Source: Pikeienuella litoralis (GTDB lineage: Bacteria; Pseudomonadota; Alphaproteobacteria; Rhodobacterales; Rhodobacteraceae). Taken from it: DNA of 64,000 bases. This document shows positions 15,919-24,245 of the stretch, piece after piece. The notes under the pieces were generated by a model. It saw only the letters and a program-made list of their open reading frames with translations. It ran no database searches and was not told where the DNA came from. Every line of letters begins with the position of its first letter. The first letter of the stretch is position 1. Where the stretch lies: contig NZ_JBBHER010000004.1 of assembly GCF_037646705.1 (NCBI RefSeq), positions 310,001-374,000 of the forward strand, written 5' to 3'. The translations under genes and the position numbers were made by a program.

Positions 15919-16899
15919 ATGAAACCATCCATACTCGCCACCGCCGCCGCGCTCGCGCTGATCGCCGGGGCCGCCAACGCGACCGAGCTTCGCCTGTCGC
16001 ACCAATGGTCGACCAGCGATGTCCGCCACAAGGTCGCGGCGATCGTCGCCGACGAGGTCGCGGCCGCCGATGTCGATCTCACGATCAAGATCTTTCCGTC
16101 CAAATCGCTCTTCAAGCCGCGTGAGCAGTACAAGCCGCTCAGCCGCGGCCAGCTCGACATGGCGGTCTTCCCGCTCTCCTACGCCGGAGGGCAGCAGCCG
16201 GCCTACAACCTGACGCTGATGCCCGGCCTGGTGAAGAACCACGACCATGCGGCGCGGCTCGACGAGAGCCCGTTCATGGATGAGATCGAGAAGATCCTGA
16301 ACGGCGACGACGTGATGACGCTCGTCCACGGCTATCTTGCGGGCGGATTCGCCGGCAAGGACGGCTGCATCACCAAGCCCGCGGATGTCGAAGGGCTTCA
16401 GATGCGCGCGGCCGGCAAGTCTTTCGAGCAGATGCTGGCCGGCGCCGGCGCCTCCATCGCCTCGATGGCGTCGTCCGAAATCTACAACGCCATGCAGACC
16501 GGCGTTCTGGACGCGGCCAACACCTCGTCCGCATCCTTCGTCAGCTATCGCATCTTCGAGCAGGTGTCGTGCTACACGCCCGCCGGCGATGTCGCGCTCT
16601 GGTTCATGTATCAGCCGCTCCTGATGAACAAATCCACCTTCGACGGCCTGAACGAGGCCCAGCGGGACGCGCTTCTCGCCGCCGCCGAGAAAGCCGAGGC
16701 GTTTTACCTCGAGGAGGCCAAGAAGGAGGACGCCGATTCCGTGAAGGTGTTCCGCGACGCCGGAGTCGAGATCGCGACGATGTCGCAGGAGGAATTCGAC
16801 GCCTGGCGCGACCTCGCCAAGAAGACCTCCTACAAGGACTTCGTCGAGTCGACGCCTGACGGGCAGAAGCTTCTCGACATGGCCCTCGCGGTCGAATGA
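15919..16899 (+). CDS. TRAP transporter solute-binding protein (DctP type), probably for malonate
   Basis: Periplasmic substrate receptor of a tripartite ATP-independent transporter. 326 residues with a signal peptide (residues 1-22, ending ...GAANA) and the DctP fold: LRLSHQWSTSDVRHKVA, QYKPLSRGQLDMAVFPLSY, PADVEGLQMRAAGKSFEQML, and SSEIYNAMQTGVLDAANT. The Arg in QMRAAGK is the usual carboxylate ligand. GGGAGG precedes the ATG at 15919. Its stop overlaps the dctQ start (ATGA). Malonate specificity is inferred from the linked malonyl-CoA decarboxylase and synthetase, as in the matPQMAB arrangement of rhizobia. Confidence 0.93.
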   Translation: MKPSILATAAALALIAGAANATELRLSHQWSTSDVRHKVAAIVADEVAAADVDLTIKIFPSKSLFKPREQYKPLSRGQLDMAVFPLSYAGGQQPAYNLTLMPGLVKNHDHAARLDESPFMDEIEKILNGDDVMTLVHGYLAGGFAGKDGCITKPADVEGLQMRAAGKSFEQMLAGAGASIASMASSEIYNAMQTGVLDAANTSSASFVSYRIFEQVSCYTPAGDVALWFMYQPLLMNKSTFDGLNEAQRDALLAAAEKAEAFYLEEAKKEDADSVKVFRDAGVEIATMSQEEFDAWRDLAKKTSYKDFVESTPDGQKLLDMALAVE

Positions 16900-17480
16900 C
16901 GGGGCCGACGCAGATCGGGCGGCCGACGGACGGCCGCCTTCTCCCGCCGGGCGGCGCGCAGCCGCCCGGCGGCTGGTTCCTCCGCGCCGTCGGGGCCGTC
17001 TCGACCCTGGCCGGATGGTTTTCGGCGGCGATGCTGGTCGCCGCCGTGGCGGTCACCTGCCAGATGATCTTCGTGCGCTTCGTGCTGAACGAATCCACGA
17101 TCTGGCAGACGGAGCTGGTGGTCTACCTGGTCATCGCCGCGACGTTGATCGGCCTGCCCTATGTCCAGCATCTGCGCGGCCATGTGAATGTCGACCTTGT
17201 TCCGATCGCGATGAAGAGCCGCCCGCGCTTCGTTCTCGCCGTGGTCACGCTCGCCGCCACCATCGTCATAACCTTCCTGATGCTCTGGTATGGCGTCGAT
17301 TACTGGCTTTACGTGTGGGATCGCGGCTGGCGATCGGGCACGGTCTGGGACGTTGAACTCTGGCTTCCCTATCTCGCGATGCCCATCGGATTCGGTCTTC
17401 TTCTCCTGCAGCTCGCCGCCGATTTCGTCGCCCTCGTCACCGGCGCGGAGAAGCCGTTCGGCCTTGAGGGGGAAAACTGA
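16896..17480 (+). CDS. TRAP transporter small permease (DctQ type)
   Basis: A 194-residue inner-membrane protein with four predicted helices starting near residue 30 (FLRAVGAVSTLAGWFSAAML) and the family motif NESTIWQTELVVYLVIAATL. The first 28 residues are Pro/Gly-rich and cytoplasmic. It couples to the large permease of the next gene. Start overlaps the dctP stop, and its stop shares a base with the dctM start (TGATG). Confidence 0.92.
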   Translation: MTGPTQIGRPTDGRLLPPGGAQPPGGWFLRAVGAVSTLAGWFSAAMLVAAVAVTCQMIFVRFVLNESTIWQTELVVYLVIAATLIGLPYVQHLRGHVNVDLVPIAMKSRPRFVLAVVTLAATIVITFLMLWYGVDYWLYVWDRGWRSGTVWDVELWLPYLAMPIGFGLLLLQLAADFVALVTGAEKPFGLEGEN

Positions 17481-18796
17481 TGGATCCGCTTCTTCTCGGC
17501 CTGATCGTCGCCGTCGCCACCGTTGTCGTCCTTTTCTCGGGCCTTTCCGTGGCGGTCGGGCTTCTGATCGTCGCCGCCGGCTTCCTGCTCATCTTCGATG
17601 GCCCGCGCTCTCTGGAGCTGATGCCGGAGATCCTGTTCGCGAGCCTGGACAATTTCACGCTGCTCGCGATCCCGATGTTCATCCTGATGGGCGGCTCCAT
17701 CGCGTCGACGCGCGCCGGCCCGGATCTATACGAGGCGCTCGAGCGCTGGCTGACACGGGTGCCCGGCGGCCTCGTCATCTCCAATCTCGGGGCCTGCGCG
17801 CTTTTCGCCGCGATGTCCGGCTCCTCCCCCGCCACCTGCGCCGCGATCGGCAAGATGGGCATCCCGGAGATGAGAAAGCGCGGCTACCCCGACGGCGTGG
17901 CCTCGGGCTCCATCGCGGCGGGCGGCACGCTCGGCATCCTGATTCCGCCATCGGTGACCATGATCGTCTATGGCGTCGCGACGGAGAACTCGATCGGGCG
18001 CCTCTTTCTCGCCGGGGTGATGCCGGGGCTGATGCTGGTCGGGCTTTTCATGGCCTGGTCGCTTTGGTCCACATGGCGGAGCGGTCAGGCGGGCGTGCTT
18101 TCGCCGCAGCATTATTCCTGGGCCGAGCGGCTTGAGATCCTGCCGAGGGTGCTGCCCTTCCTCCTGATCATCGTCGGCGTTCTCGTCGCGATGTATGGCG
18201 GGATCGCGACGCCCTCCGAGACCGCCGCGGTCGGCGCGCTGCTCTGCGTCGTCGTCGCCATGTTGGTCTACCGGCTCTGGAGCCCGGTCCGCCTCTGGCT
18301 GATCCTCCGCGACAGCACGAAGGAAAGCGTGATGATCCTGTTCATCATCGCGGCGGCCGGGGTCTTCTCGTACATGCTGTCCTCGCTTTTCATCACCCAG
18401 TCGGTCGCGGAGTGGATCGGCACGCTCGATGTGAATCGCTGGGTTCTGATGGGCGCGATCAACGTCTTTCTGCTGATCGCCGGATTCTTCCTGCCGCCGG
18501 TCGCGGTGATCCTGATGGCGGCGCCGATCCTGCTGCCGATCATCCTCGCCGCCGGGTTCGATCCGATCTGGTTCGCCGTCGTGCTGACCATCAACATGGA
18601 GATCGGCCTGATTTCGCCGCCGGTCGGCCTGAATCTCTATGTGATCAACAGCATCGCGCCGGATATTCCGCTGAAAACCATCCTTTACGGCTCCCTGCCT
18701 TATGTCGCATGCATGGTCCTCGGAATCGTGCTTCTCTGCGTTTTCCCGGGAATCGCGACATCGTTGCCCGACCTCATTATGGGACCTGAGTTATGA
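17480..18796 (+). CDS. TRAP transporter large permease (DctM type)
   Basis: A 438-residue Na+-coupled inner-membrane transport subunit with about 12 hydrophobic segments. Typical motifs: ALFAAMSGSSPATCAAIGKMGIPEM, GSIAAGGTLGILIPPSVTMIVYG, and the second symmetric half with NMEIGLISPPVGLNLYVINSI. It forms the translocation path with the DctQ protein. The ATGA overlap with the malonyl-CoA decarboxylase gene ties transport and catabolism into one transcript. Confidence 0.94.
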   Translation: MDPLLLGLIVAVATVVVLFSGLSVAVGLLIVAAGFLLIFDGPRSLELMPEILFASLDNFTLLAIPMFILMGGSIASTRAGPDLYEALERWLTRVPGGLVISNLGACALFAAMSGSSPATCAAIGKMGIPEMRKRGYPDGVASGSIAAGGTLGILIPPSVTMIVYGVATENSIGRLFLAGVMPGLMLVGLFMAWSLWSTWRSGQAGVLSPQHYSWAERLEILPRVLPFLLIIVGVLVAMYGGIATPSETAAVGALLCVVVAMLVYRLWSPVRLWLILRDSTKESVMILFIIAAAGVFSYMLSSLFITQSVAEWIGTLDVNRWVLMGAINVFLLIAGFFLPPVAVILMAAPILLPIILAAGFDPIWFAVVLTINMEIGLISPPVGLNLYVINSIAPDIPLKTILYGSLPYVACMVLGIVLLCVFPGIATSLPDLIMGPEL

Positions 18797-20067
18797 CTCT
18801 CCTCGCAGACATGCTCTCCACGCTTTTCGAGCGTGTGCGCGCAGAAGACAGGGACGCCGGATCGGACGCGCGCAGCGTGCGCGAGCTCGCCCACGCGCTC
18901 ATGAGTCAGCAGGGCGAGACGGTCGGCTTCACCCTCGCCGCCCGGCTTCTCGACCGGTTCGAAGCGATGAACGATGAGGAAAAGCACGGCTTTTTCACGT
19001 TCCTGACCGAAGAGATGGACATCGACGCCGCCGCCCTCGGCGAGGCCGTGGCGGCTTACGCCGCCGACCCGACCTCCGCCTCCTATCGCGCGCTCATGGC
19101 TGCGGCGGAGGCGCCGCGGCAGGAGCTGGTCCGCCGCCTCAACCGCGCGCCGGGCGCGACATCGCGGCTGGTGGCGATGCGGTCCTGCCTCCGGCGGCTC
19201 GCCAAGGCGGACCCCGCGCTCGGGCGCGCGGATATCGACCTTCGGCATCTCTTCATGTCCTGGTTCAACCGCGGTTTTCTCGTGCTCCGCCCGATCAGCT
19301 GGGAGAGCCCGGCGAGCATTCTCGAAAAGATCATCGCCTATGAAGCCGTCCACGAAATCGAAAGCTGGGAGGATCTCCGCCTGCGGCTCGCGCCGGAGGA
19401 TCGGCGCTGCTTCGCATTTTTCCATCCGGCGATGCCGGGCGAGCCGCTGATCTTCGTCGAAGTCGCGCTGACGGACGGCGTTCCCGGCTCGATCGCGGAG
19501 CTGCTGGAGGAGGAGCGCGCGCACACGCCGGCGCACAAGGCCGACACGGCCGTGTTCTATTCGATCTCGAACTGTCAGGACGGGCTCGCCGGAATCTCCT
19601 TCGGCAATCTCCTGATCAAACAGGTCGCGGAGGATCTGAGCCACGCGCTGCCGCAACTCAAGACCTTCGTGACGCTCTCCCCGATTCCAGGGCTCGCAGA
19701 CTGGCTGAAGGAGCAGGAGCTTGAGGTTGAGGGCGAGACCCTTCGGGCCGCCGCCGCCGACTATCTTCTGAATGCGAAACGCGCCGACGGGCTGCCGCTC
19801 AACCCGGTCGCCAGGTTCCATCTGGAGAACGGCGCGCAGGTGCATGAGATTCACGCCGACGCCGACCCGTCGCCGCGCGGAATGGAGCAATCACAGGGCG
19901 CGATGGTCAATTATCTCTACAATCTCCCCCGGATCGCGGACAATTATCGCGCCTACGCGGCGCGCGGCCCGATCGCCGCCACCAAGTCGGTCCGGGCGCT
20001 GGCCGAGACCGGTGCGAAACTCAAGGACAAGAAAAGGAAATCGAAGAATGCCCAACCCGCTTCATGA
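18793..20067 (+). CDS. matA: Malonyl-CoA decarboxylase
   Basis: Decarboxylates malonyl-CoA to acetyl-CoA. 424 residues, with the N-terminal helical domain (to about residue 125) and the catalytic GNAT-like domain: HPAMPGEPLIFVEVAL, FYSISNCQDGLAGISFGN, NPVARFHLENGA (catalytic His) and EQSQGAMVNYLYNL. The gene starts inside the dctM stop (ATGA) and overlaps matB by 20 bases at its end. With matB it turns imported malonate into acetyl-CoA. Confidence 0.94.
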   Translation: MTLLADMLSTLFERVRAEDRDAGSDARSVRELAHALMSQQGETVGFTLAARLLDRFEAMNDEEKHGFFTFLTEEMDIDAAALGEAVAAYAADPTSASYRALMAAAEAPRQELVRRLNRAPGATSRLVAMRSCLRRLAKADPALGRADIDLRHLFMSWFNRGFLVLRPISWESPASILEKIIAYEAVHEIESWEDLRLRLAPEDRRCFAFFHPAMPGEPLIFVEVALTDGVPGSIAELLEEERAHTPAHKADTAVFYSISNCQDGLAGISFGNLLIKQVAEDLSHALPQLKTFVTLSPIPGLADWLKEQELEVEGETLRAAAADYLLNAKRADGLPLNPVARFHLENGAQVHEIHADADPSPRGMEQSQGAMVNYLYNLPRIADNYRAYAARGPIAATKSVRALAETGAKLKDKKRKSKNAQPAS

Positions 20068-21574
20068 CGCTCTCTTTGGTCGGCATGTCGGACGGGACGC
20101 CCCGTTCCTGATTCTCCCGGACGGGCGCGAGATCAGCTATGACGCGTTCATCAGGATGTCGGCGCGCTACGCGCACGCCATCGCCGGGGCCGGCCTCGCC
20201 CCCGGGGACCGGCTCGCCGTCCAGATTTCGAAGTCGCCTGAGGCGCTGGCTGTCTACGCGGCCTGCGTGCGGGCCGGGGTGGTCTTCCTGCCGTTGAACA
20301 CCAGCTACACGCCGCCGGAAGTAAGCTATTTCGTCGAAAACTCCGGCGCGAAGCTGCTGCTCGTCGACAGCGCCGCGGCCGGGGCGCTCGCCCCCATCGC
20401 GGCGGCGGCCGGCGCGGCGATGATGGTTCTGAACGCGGACGGGAGTGGAAGCTTCGCAGACGCCGCTTCCGGGGCCTCGGAGACCTTCCCGACCGTGCCG
20501 CGAAGCGAAGACGACCTCGCCGCCTTTCTTTACACATCCGGCACCACCGGGCGCTCCAAAGGCGCGATGCTGACCCAGCGGAATCTGCTTTCGAACGCGG
20601 AGGCGCTGGCCGATCTCTGGCGTTTCACCGCCGAGGATCGCCTGCTGCACGCTCTGCCGATCTATCATACGCACGGGCTTTTCGTCGCCAGCAACGTGAC
20701 CGCGCTCGCGGGCGGCGCGATGATCTTCCTGCCCAGGTTCGATCTCGACGAGATGATCCGCCTGATGCCCGGCGCGACCGCCATGATGGGCGTCCCCACC
20801 TTCTATACACGCCTGCTCGGCGATCCGCGCTTCGATCGGGAGCTGACCGCGCGCGCCCGGCTTTTCGTCTCCGGCAGCGCGCCGCTTCTGGCCGAGACGC
20901 ATCGGGCGTTCGAAGCCAGGACCGGACATCGGATTCTGGAGCGCTACGGCATGACGGAAACCGGCATGAACACCTCGAACCCCTATGAGGGAGAGCGCCG
21001 CGCCGGCACGGTCGGCATGCCGCTGCCCGGGGTCGAGCTGAAGGTCTGCGACCCTGAAACCGGCGCGGAGCTGCCGCAGGGCGAAGTCGGCGTGCTCGAA
21101 GTCAGGGGGCCGAACGTCTTCAAGGGCTACTGGGGCATGCCCGAAAAAACCGCGCAGGAGCTACGCCCGGACGGTTTTTTCATCACCGGCGATCTCGGCC
21201 TGATCGACGAGGACGGCTATGTCCAGATCGTGGGCCGGGGCAAGGACCTGATCATTTCCGGAGGATTCAACGTCTACCCGAAGGAGGTCGAGCTGGCGCT
21301 CGATGAACAGCCGGGCGTGCTCGAAAGCGCGGTCGTCGCCGCGCCGCATCCGGATTTCGGCGAGGCGGTGGTCGGATTCATCGTCCCCGAACCCGGCGCG
21401 GCGCCGGATCTGGCGGCGATCGGCGCCGCGCTCAAGAGCAATCTCGCGCGGTACAAGCAACCGAAAGAGCTGCGCCTGATTGATGAACTGCCACGCAACA
21501 CGATGGGAAAAGTGCAGAAAAACATTCTTCGAGACGAAGTGAAGACGCTTTTCGCCGCGCCGGACGTCGCCTGA
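20048..21574 (+). CDS. matB: Malonyl-CoA synthetase (malonate-CoA ligase)
   Basis: AMP-forming acyl-CoA synthetase that activates malonate with ATP and CoA. 508 residues with the P-loop TSGTTGRSKGAMLTQRNL at about 163, YHTHGLFVASNV, ERYGMTETGMNTSNPYEGER and the hinge/A10 region GRGKDLIISGGFNVYPKEVE with the late catalytic Lys in NTMGKVQKNILRDE. The open frame extends upstream inside matA, but the ATG at 20048 (MPNPLHDALF, preceded by AAGGAA) fits family lengths. It is the last gene of the malonate operon. Confidence 0.94.
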   Translation: MPNPLHDALFGRHVGRDAPFLILPDGREISYDAFIRMSARYAHAIAGAGLAPGDRLAVQISKSPEALAVYAACVRAGVVFLPLNTSYTPPEVSYFVENSGAKLLLVDSAAAGALAPIAAAAGAAMMVLNADGSGSFADAASGASETFPTVPRSEDDLAAFLYTSGTTGRSKGAMLTQRNLLSNAEALADLWRFTAEDRLLHALPIYHTHGLFVASNVTALAGGAMIFLPRFDLDEMIRLMPGATAMMGVPTFYTRLLGDPRFDRELTARARLFVSGSAPLLAETHRAFEARTGHRILERYGMTETGMNTSNPYEGERRAGTVGMPLPGVELKVCDPETGAELPQGEVGVLEVRGPNVFKGYWGMPEKTAQELRPDGFFITGDLGLIDEDGYVQIVGRGKDLIISGGFNVYPKEVELALDEQPGVLESAVVAAPHPDFGEAVVGFIVPEPGAAPDLAAIGAALKSNLARYKQPKELRLIDELPRNTMGKVQKNILRDEVKTLFAAPDVA

Positions 21575-21586
21575 TCGGGATCCCGC

Positions 21587-22156
21587 ATGTCTCTCTCCGT
21601 GTTTCTGCCCTATTTCGGCGGGGCCGTGGCTTACGCCGCCGCGGCCCTCCTCGTCGGGCTCGGCGCGCTGCGCCTTATCGGCCGGGCGCCGGGCTGGCGC
21701 GTCGCGCCGGCGGCCTTTCTCACGCTCTTTTTCATCGCGCTGACGCAACATCCCTTCCCCGATCCGAGCAGTCTGGAGTGCCCCGTCGCATCGGCGACGC
21801 CGCAACTTCAACCGTTTGATTTCCTGGACGCATTGCGCGCGCTCTGGGCGCGCGGCGCGCCCCCGCTCGAGTGGGTTGCGAATCGGGTCTTCGCCGCGTC
21901 GACGATGAATTACCTGCTGCTCGCCATGATCGGCTTTGCGCTGTCGCCGCTCGCGCTTCGGTTCCGCGCCGCGCTGGCTTTCGGGGTCGGGCTCACATGC
22001 CTGGTGGAGGCCACGCAGCTCACCGGCGTCTGGGGGCTTTTCCCCTGCGCCTACCGGCAGTTCAATGTCGACGATCTGATCCTGAACTCCCTCGGGGTGA
22101 TTTCAGGCTTCCTCTTCGGGCGCATGATTTTTCCCGCGTGGCGGACAAGGGGATGA
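21587..22156 (+). CDS. VanZ-like family membrane protein
   Basis: A 189-residue protein with about five hydrophobic segments (residues 8-30, 40-55, 100-125, 128-150, 165-182) and the VanZ-like motif QFNVDDLILNSLGVISGFL near the C-terminus. The family includes glycopeptide-resistance accessory proteins, but most members have unknown function. It starts 12 bases after matB, so it may be read through from the malonate operon, and converges with holC. Confidence 0.82.
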   Translation: MSLSVFLPYFGGAVAYAAAALLVGLGALRLIGRAPGWRVAPAAFLTLFFIALTQHPFPDPSSLECPVASATPQLQPFDFLDALRALWARGAPPLEWVANRVFAASTMNYLLLAMIGFALSPLALRFRAALAFGVGLTCLVEATQLTGVWGLFPCAYRQFNVDDLILNSLGVISGFLFGRMIFPAWRTRG

Positions 22157-22166
22157 CGCCGCCGCC

Positions 22167-22631
22167 TCAGGCGCTTTCGGCCTTTTTCGTCCAGCCGCCC
22201 GCGTCCGTCTCCGCCCAATAGACCGCTTTCATGCCGGCGGCGGTCACCGCCCTCCACGCGTTTCGCGCGGCGCCCAGCGCCTCCTCGTCATGGCCGTCGA
22301 AGAGGAGAAGCGCCCTGACGTAACCGGCGAGCTCGGCCGGATCGGCCGCGGCGCCGTCCACCAGCATGACCACATCGGGCGCGTTCGGCGCCTCCGGGCC
22401 GGCGGTGAGATAGATCGGCTGACGCGCGGCCTCGCCGTCATCCGGGCCGCCATGAGGCAGAAACCCGTCCTCCTGATAGGTCCAGAGATGCCGGTTCAGC
22501 GCCGCCGCGCGCTCGGGCGAGCCGGCGCGCAGCAGAACCTTCCAGTTTCGCTCCAGGCATTTCTCCAGAAGCCCCGGAACCACGGATTCAAGCGTCCGCC
22601 GGGTCAGGTGGTAGAAGAGCACCTCAGCCAC
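22167..22631 (-). CDS. holC: DNA polymerase III chi subunit
   Basis: A 154-residue clamp-loader accessory protein that binds SSB and links it to the DnaX complex. Family features: VLFYHLTRRTLESVVPGLLEKCL at the N-terminus, WKVLLRAGSPERAAALNRHLWT, SxLPHG as DGFLPHG, and the Asp/Leu-rich VVMLVDG and LLLFDGHDEEAL. It uses a GTG at 22631. It lies downstream of pepA on the same strand, a pairing also known from E. coli (pepA-holC). Confidence 0.93.
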   Translation of the reverse strand: MAEVLFYHLTRRTLESVVPGLLEKCLERNWKVLLRAGSPERAAALNRHLWTYQEDGFLPHGGPDDGEAARQPIYLTAGPEAPNAPDVVMLVDGAAADPAELAGYVRALLLFDGHDEEALGAARNAWRAVTAAGMKAVYWAETDAGGWTKKAESA

Positions 22632-22643
22632 GGCGCGCGCGCC

Positions 22644-24116
22644 TCAACGCTCGTATCGGTCCGCGACCAGCTGGTTGAGCGCCCGAACCCCCCAGCCGGT
22701 CGCCCCGGCCGGCGCGAGGTCGGTCTCCGTCTTCACCGACGCGGTGCCGGCGATATCGAGATGAATCCACGGGGTGCCGGCCTTCACGAAACGTTGAAGA
22801 AACTGCGCGGCGGTGATCGAGCCGGCGGGCCGGCCGCCCACATTCTTCATGTCGGCGAGGCGGGATTTCAGCAGCTTGTCATAAGCGGGCGCGAGCGGCA
22901 GCCGCCACGCGCCCTCCCCCGCGGTTTTCGCGGCGGCGAGAAACGCGTCGCAGAACGCGTCGTCATTGGAAAAGACGCCGGCGTGCTCATGGCCGAGCGC
23001 GACGATGATCGCGCCGGTCAGCGTCGCGAGATCGATCACCGCCGCCGGTTTGAACCGCTCCTGCGTGTACCAGAGCGCGTCACAGAGGACGAGCCGGCCT
23101 TCCGCATCGGTGTTGATCACCTCGACGGTGTCGCCCTTCATCGATTTCACGATGTCGCCGGGCCGCTGCGCGTCGCCGCCGATCATGTTCTCGACCAGCC
23201 CGACCACGCCGACGACATTCGCCTTCGCCTTGCGCAGCGCCAGCGCGCGCATCAGACCGCAGACGGCGCCGGCGCCGCCCATGTCCATCGTCATGTCCTC
23301 CATGCCGGCGGCCGGTTTGATCGAAACGCCGCCGGTATCGAAGACCACGCCCTTGCCGACGACCGCGAGCGGGGCTTCGTCGCCGCCGCCGTTCCATTTC
23401 ATCACCACGAGCTTGGATTCATCGTCGGAAGCCATGCCGACGGCGAGAAGCGCGTTCATGCCGAGCTCGCGCATCCTCGCCTCATCGAGAATCTCGACCT
23501 CAAGGCCGAGCTCCTCCATCGCCTCCAGCCGCGCGGCGAAATCGCCGGTGGTCAGCACATTGGCCGGCTCGTTCACGAGATCGCGCGTGAAGAACACCCC
23601 TTCGGCCAGAGCCGCCAGCGGGCTCGACGCGCGCGCCACCGCCTCCGCCTCCGCGCTGACGAAGACGACCGCGCCCTCATCCGGCGTCTCGTCGTCATCC
23701 GTCTTGTAGACGTCGAACCGGTAGCGGCGCAGCGCGAAACCGAAGGCCGTCTCCGCCTCCGTGGCGACGCCGCCCGGGCCCCAGATCGTAGTTCGGGCCG
23801 CGCCCGCCGCTTTCGCCGCCGCCGCGCCAGCCTTGCGCGCCGCGTTCGCATCGGGCGCTTCGCCAAGCCCGACGACGAGAAGCTTGTCCGCCTTCATCCC
23901 GGCGGGGAACGCGAGCGCGCCGACATCGCCGGCCTCGCCCTTGAACTCCTTCCCCGCGACAAGCTTTCCGACCGCGCCGCCGGTCAGCCCGTCCGCCGTC
24001 GCGGCGGCGGGGCTCAGCGCGCCGCCCGCGATGGTGAAGACGATCACGACGCCTTCCATCGCGGCCATGTCGGCGGCGTCGGCCGGGGTGAAAGAAATTT
24101 CGACTGGCTGGGTCAT
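22644..24116 (-). CDS. pepA: Leucyl aminopeptidase (M17)
   Basis: Cytosolic Zn/Mn aminopeptidase removing N-terminal residues from peptides. 490 residues; the C-terminal catalytic half has the metal-binding block VVGKGVVFDTGGVSIKPAAG, MDMGGAGAV, and the signature VEVINTDAEGRLVLCDAL, plus AGSITAAQFLQRFV. The ATG at 24116 (MTQPVEISFTPADAADM) has AAGAGG upstream and is preferred to an earlier in-frame start at 24143. It is followed by holC with a 12-base gap and is divergent from lptD. Confidence 0.95.
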   Translation of the reverse strand: MTQPVEISFTPADAADMAAMEGVVIVFTIAGGALSPAAATADGLTGGAVGKLVAGKEFKGEAGDVGALAFPAGMKADKLLVVGLGEAPDANAARKAGAAAAKAAGAARTTIWGPGGVATEAETAFGFALRRYRFDVYKTDDDETPDEGAVVFVSAEAEAVARASSPLAALAEGVFFTRDLVNEPANVLTTGDFAARLEAMEELGLEVEILDEARMRELGMNALLAVGMASDDESKLVVMKWNGGGDEAPLAVVGKGVVFDTGGVSIKPAAGMEDMTMDMGGAGAVCGLMRALALRKAKANVVGVVGLVENMIGGDAQRPGDIVKSMKGDTVEVINTDAEGRLVLCDALWYTQERFKPAAVIDLATLTGAIIVALGHEHAGVFSNDDAFCDAFLAAAKTAGEGAWRLPLAPAYDKLLKSRLADMKNVGGRPAGSITAAQFLQRFVKAGTPWIHLDIAGTASVKTETDLAPAGATGWGVRALNQLVADRYER

Positions 24117-24245
24117 GCGGGCCTCTTGAGCTTGGAAAATCACTCTGGCGAGAGGCGTAGCGCGAATTGGCGCGGGCGCCTAGGCTTGCCGCCGGCGGCC
24201 GCTCGCGGTTAAGTCAGCGCCGAAACGAGAAGGAGAGAACGGCGG

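Noticed and set aside
22290..24212. 640-codon open frame antisense to pepA and holC
   Set aside because: Lies wholly on top of recognised genes, with a composition typical of GC-rich antisense frames.
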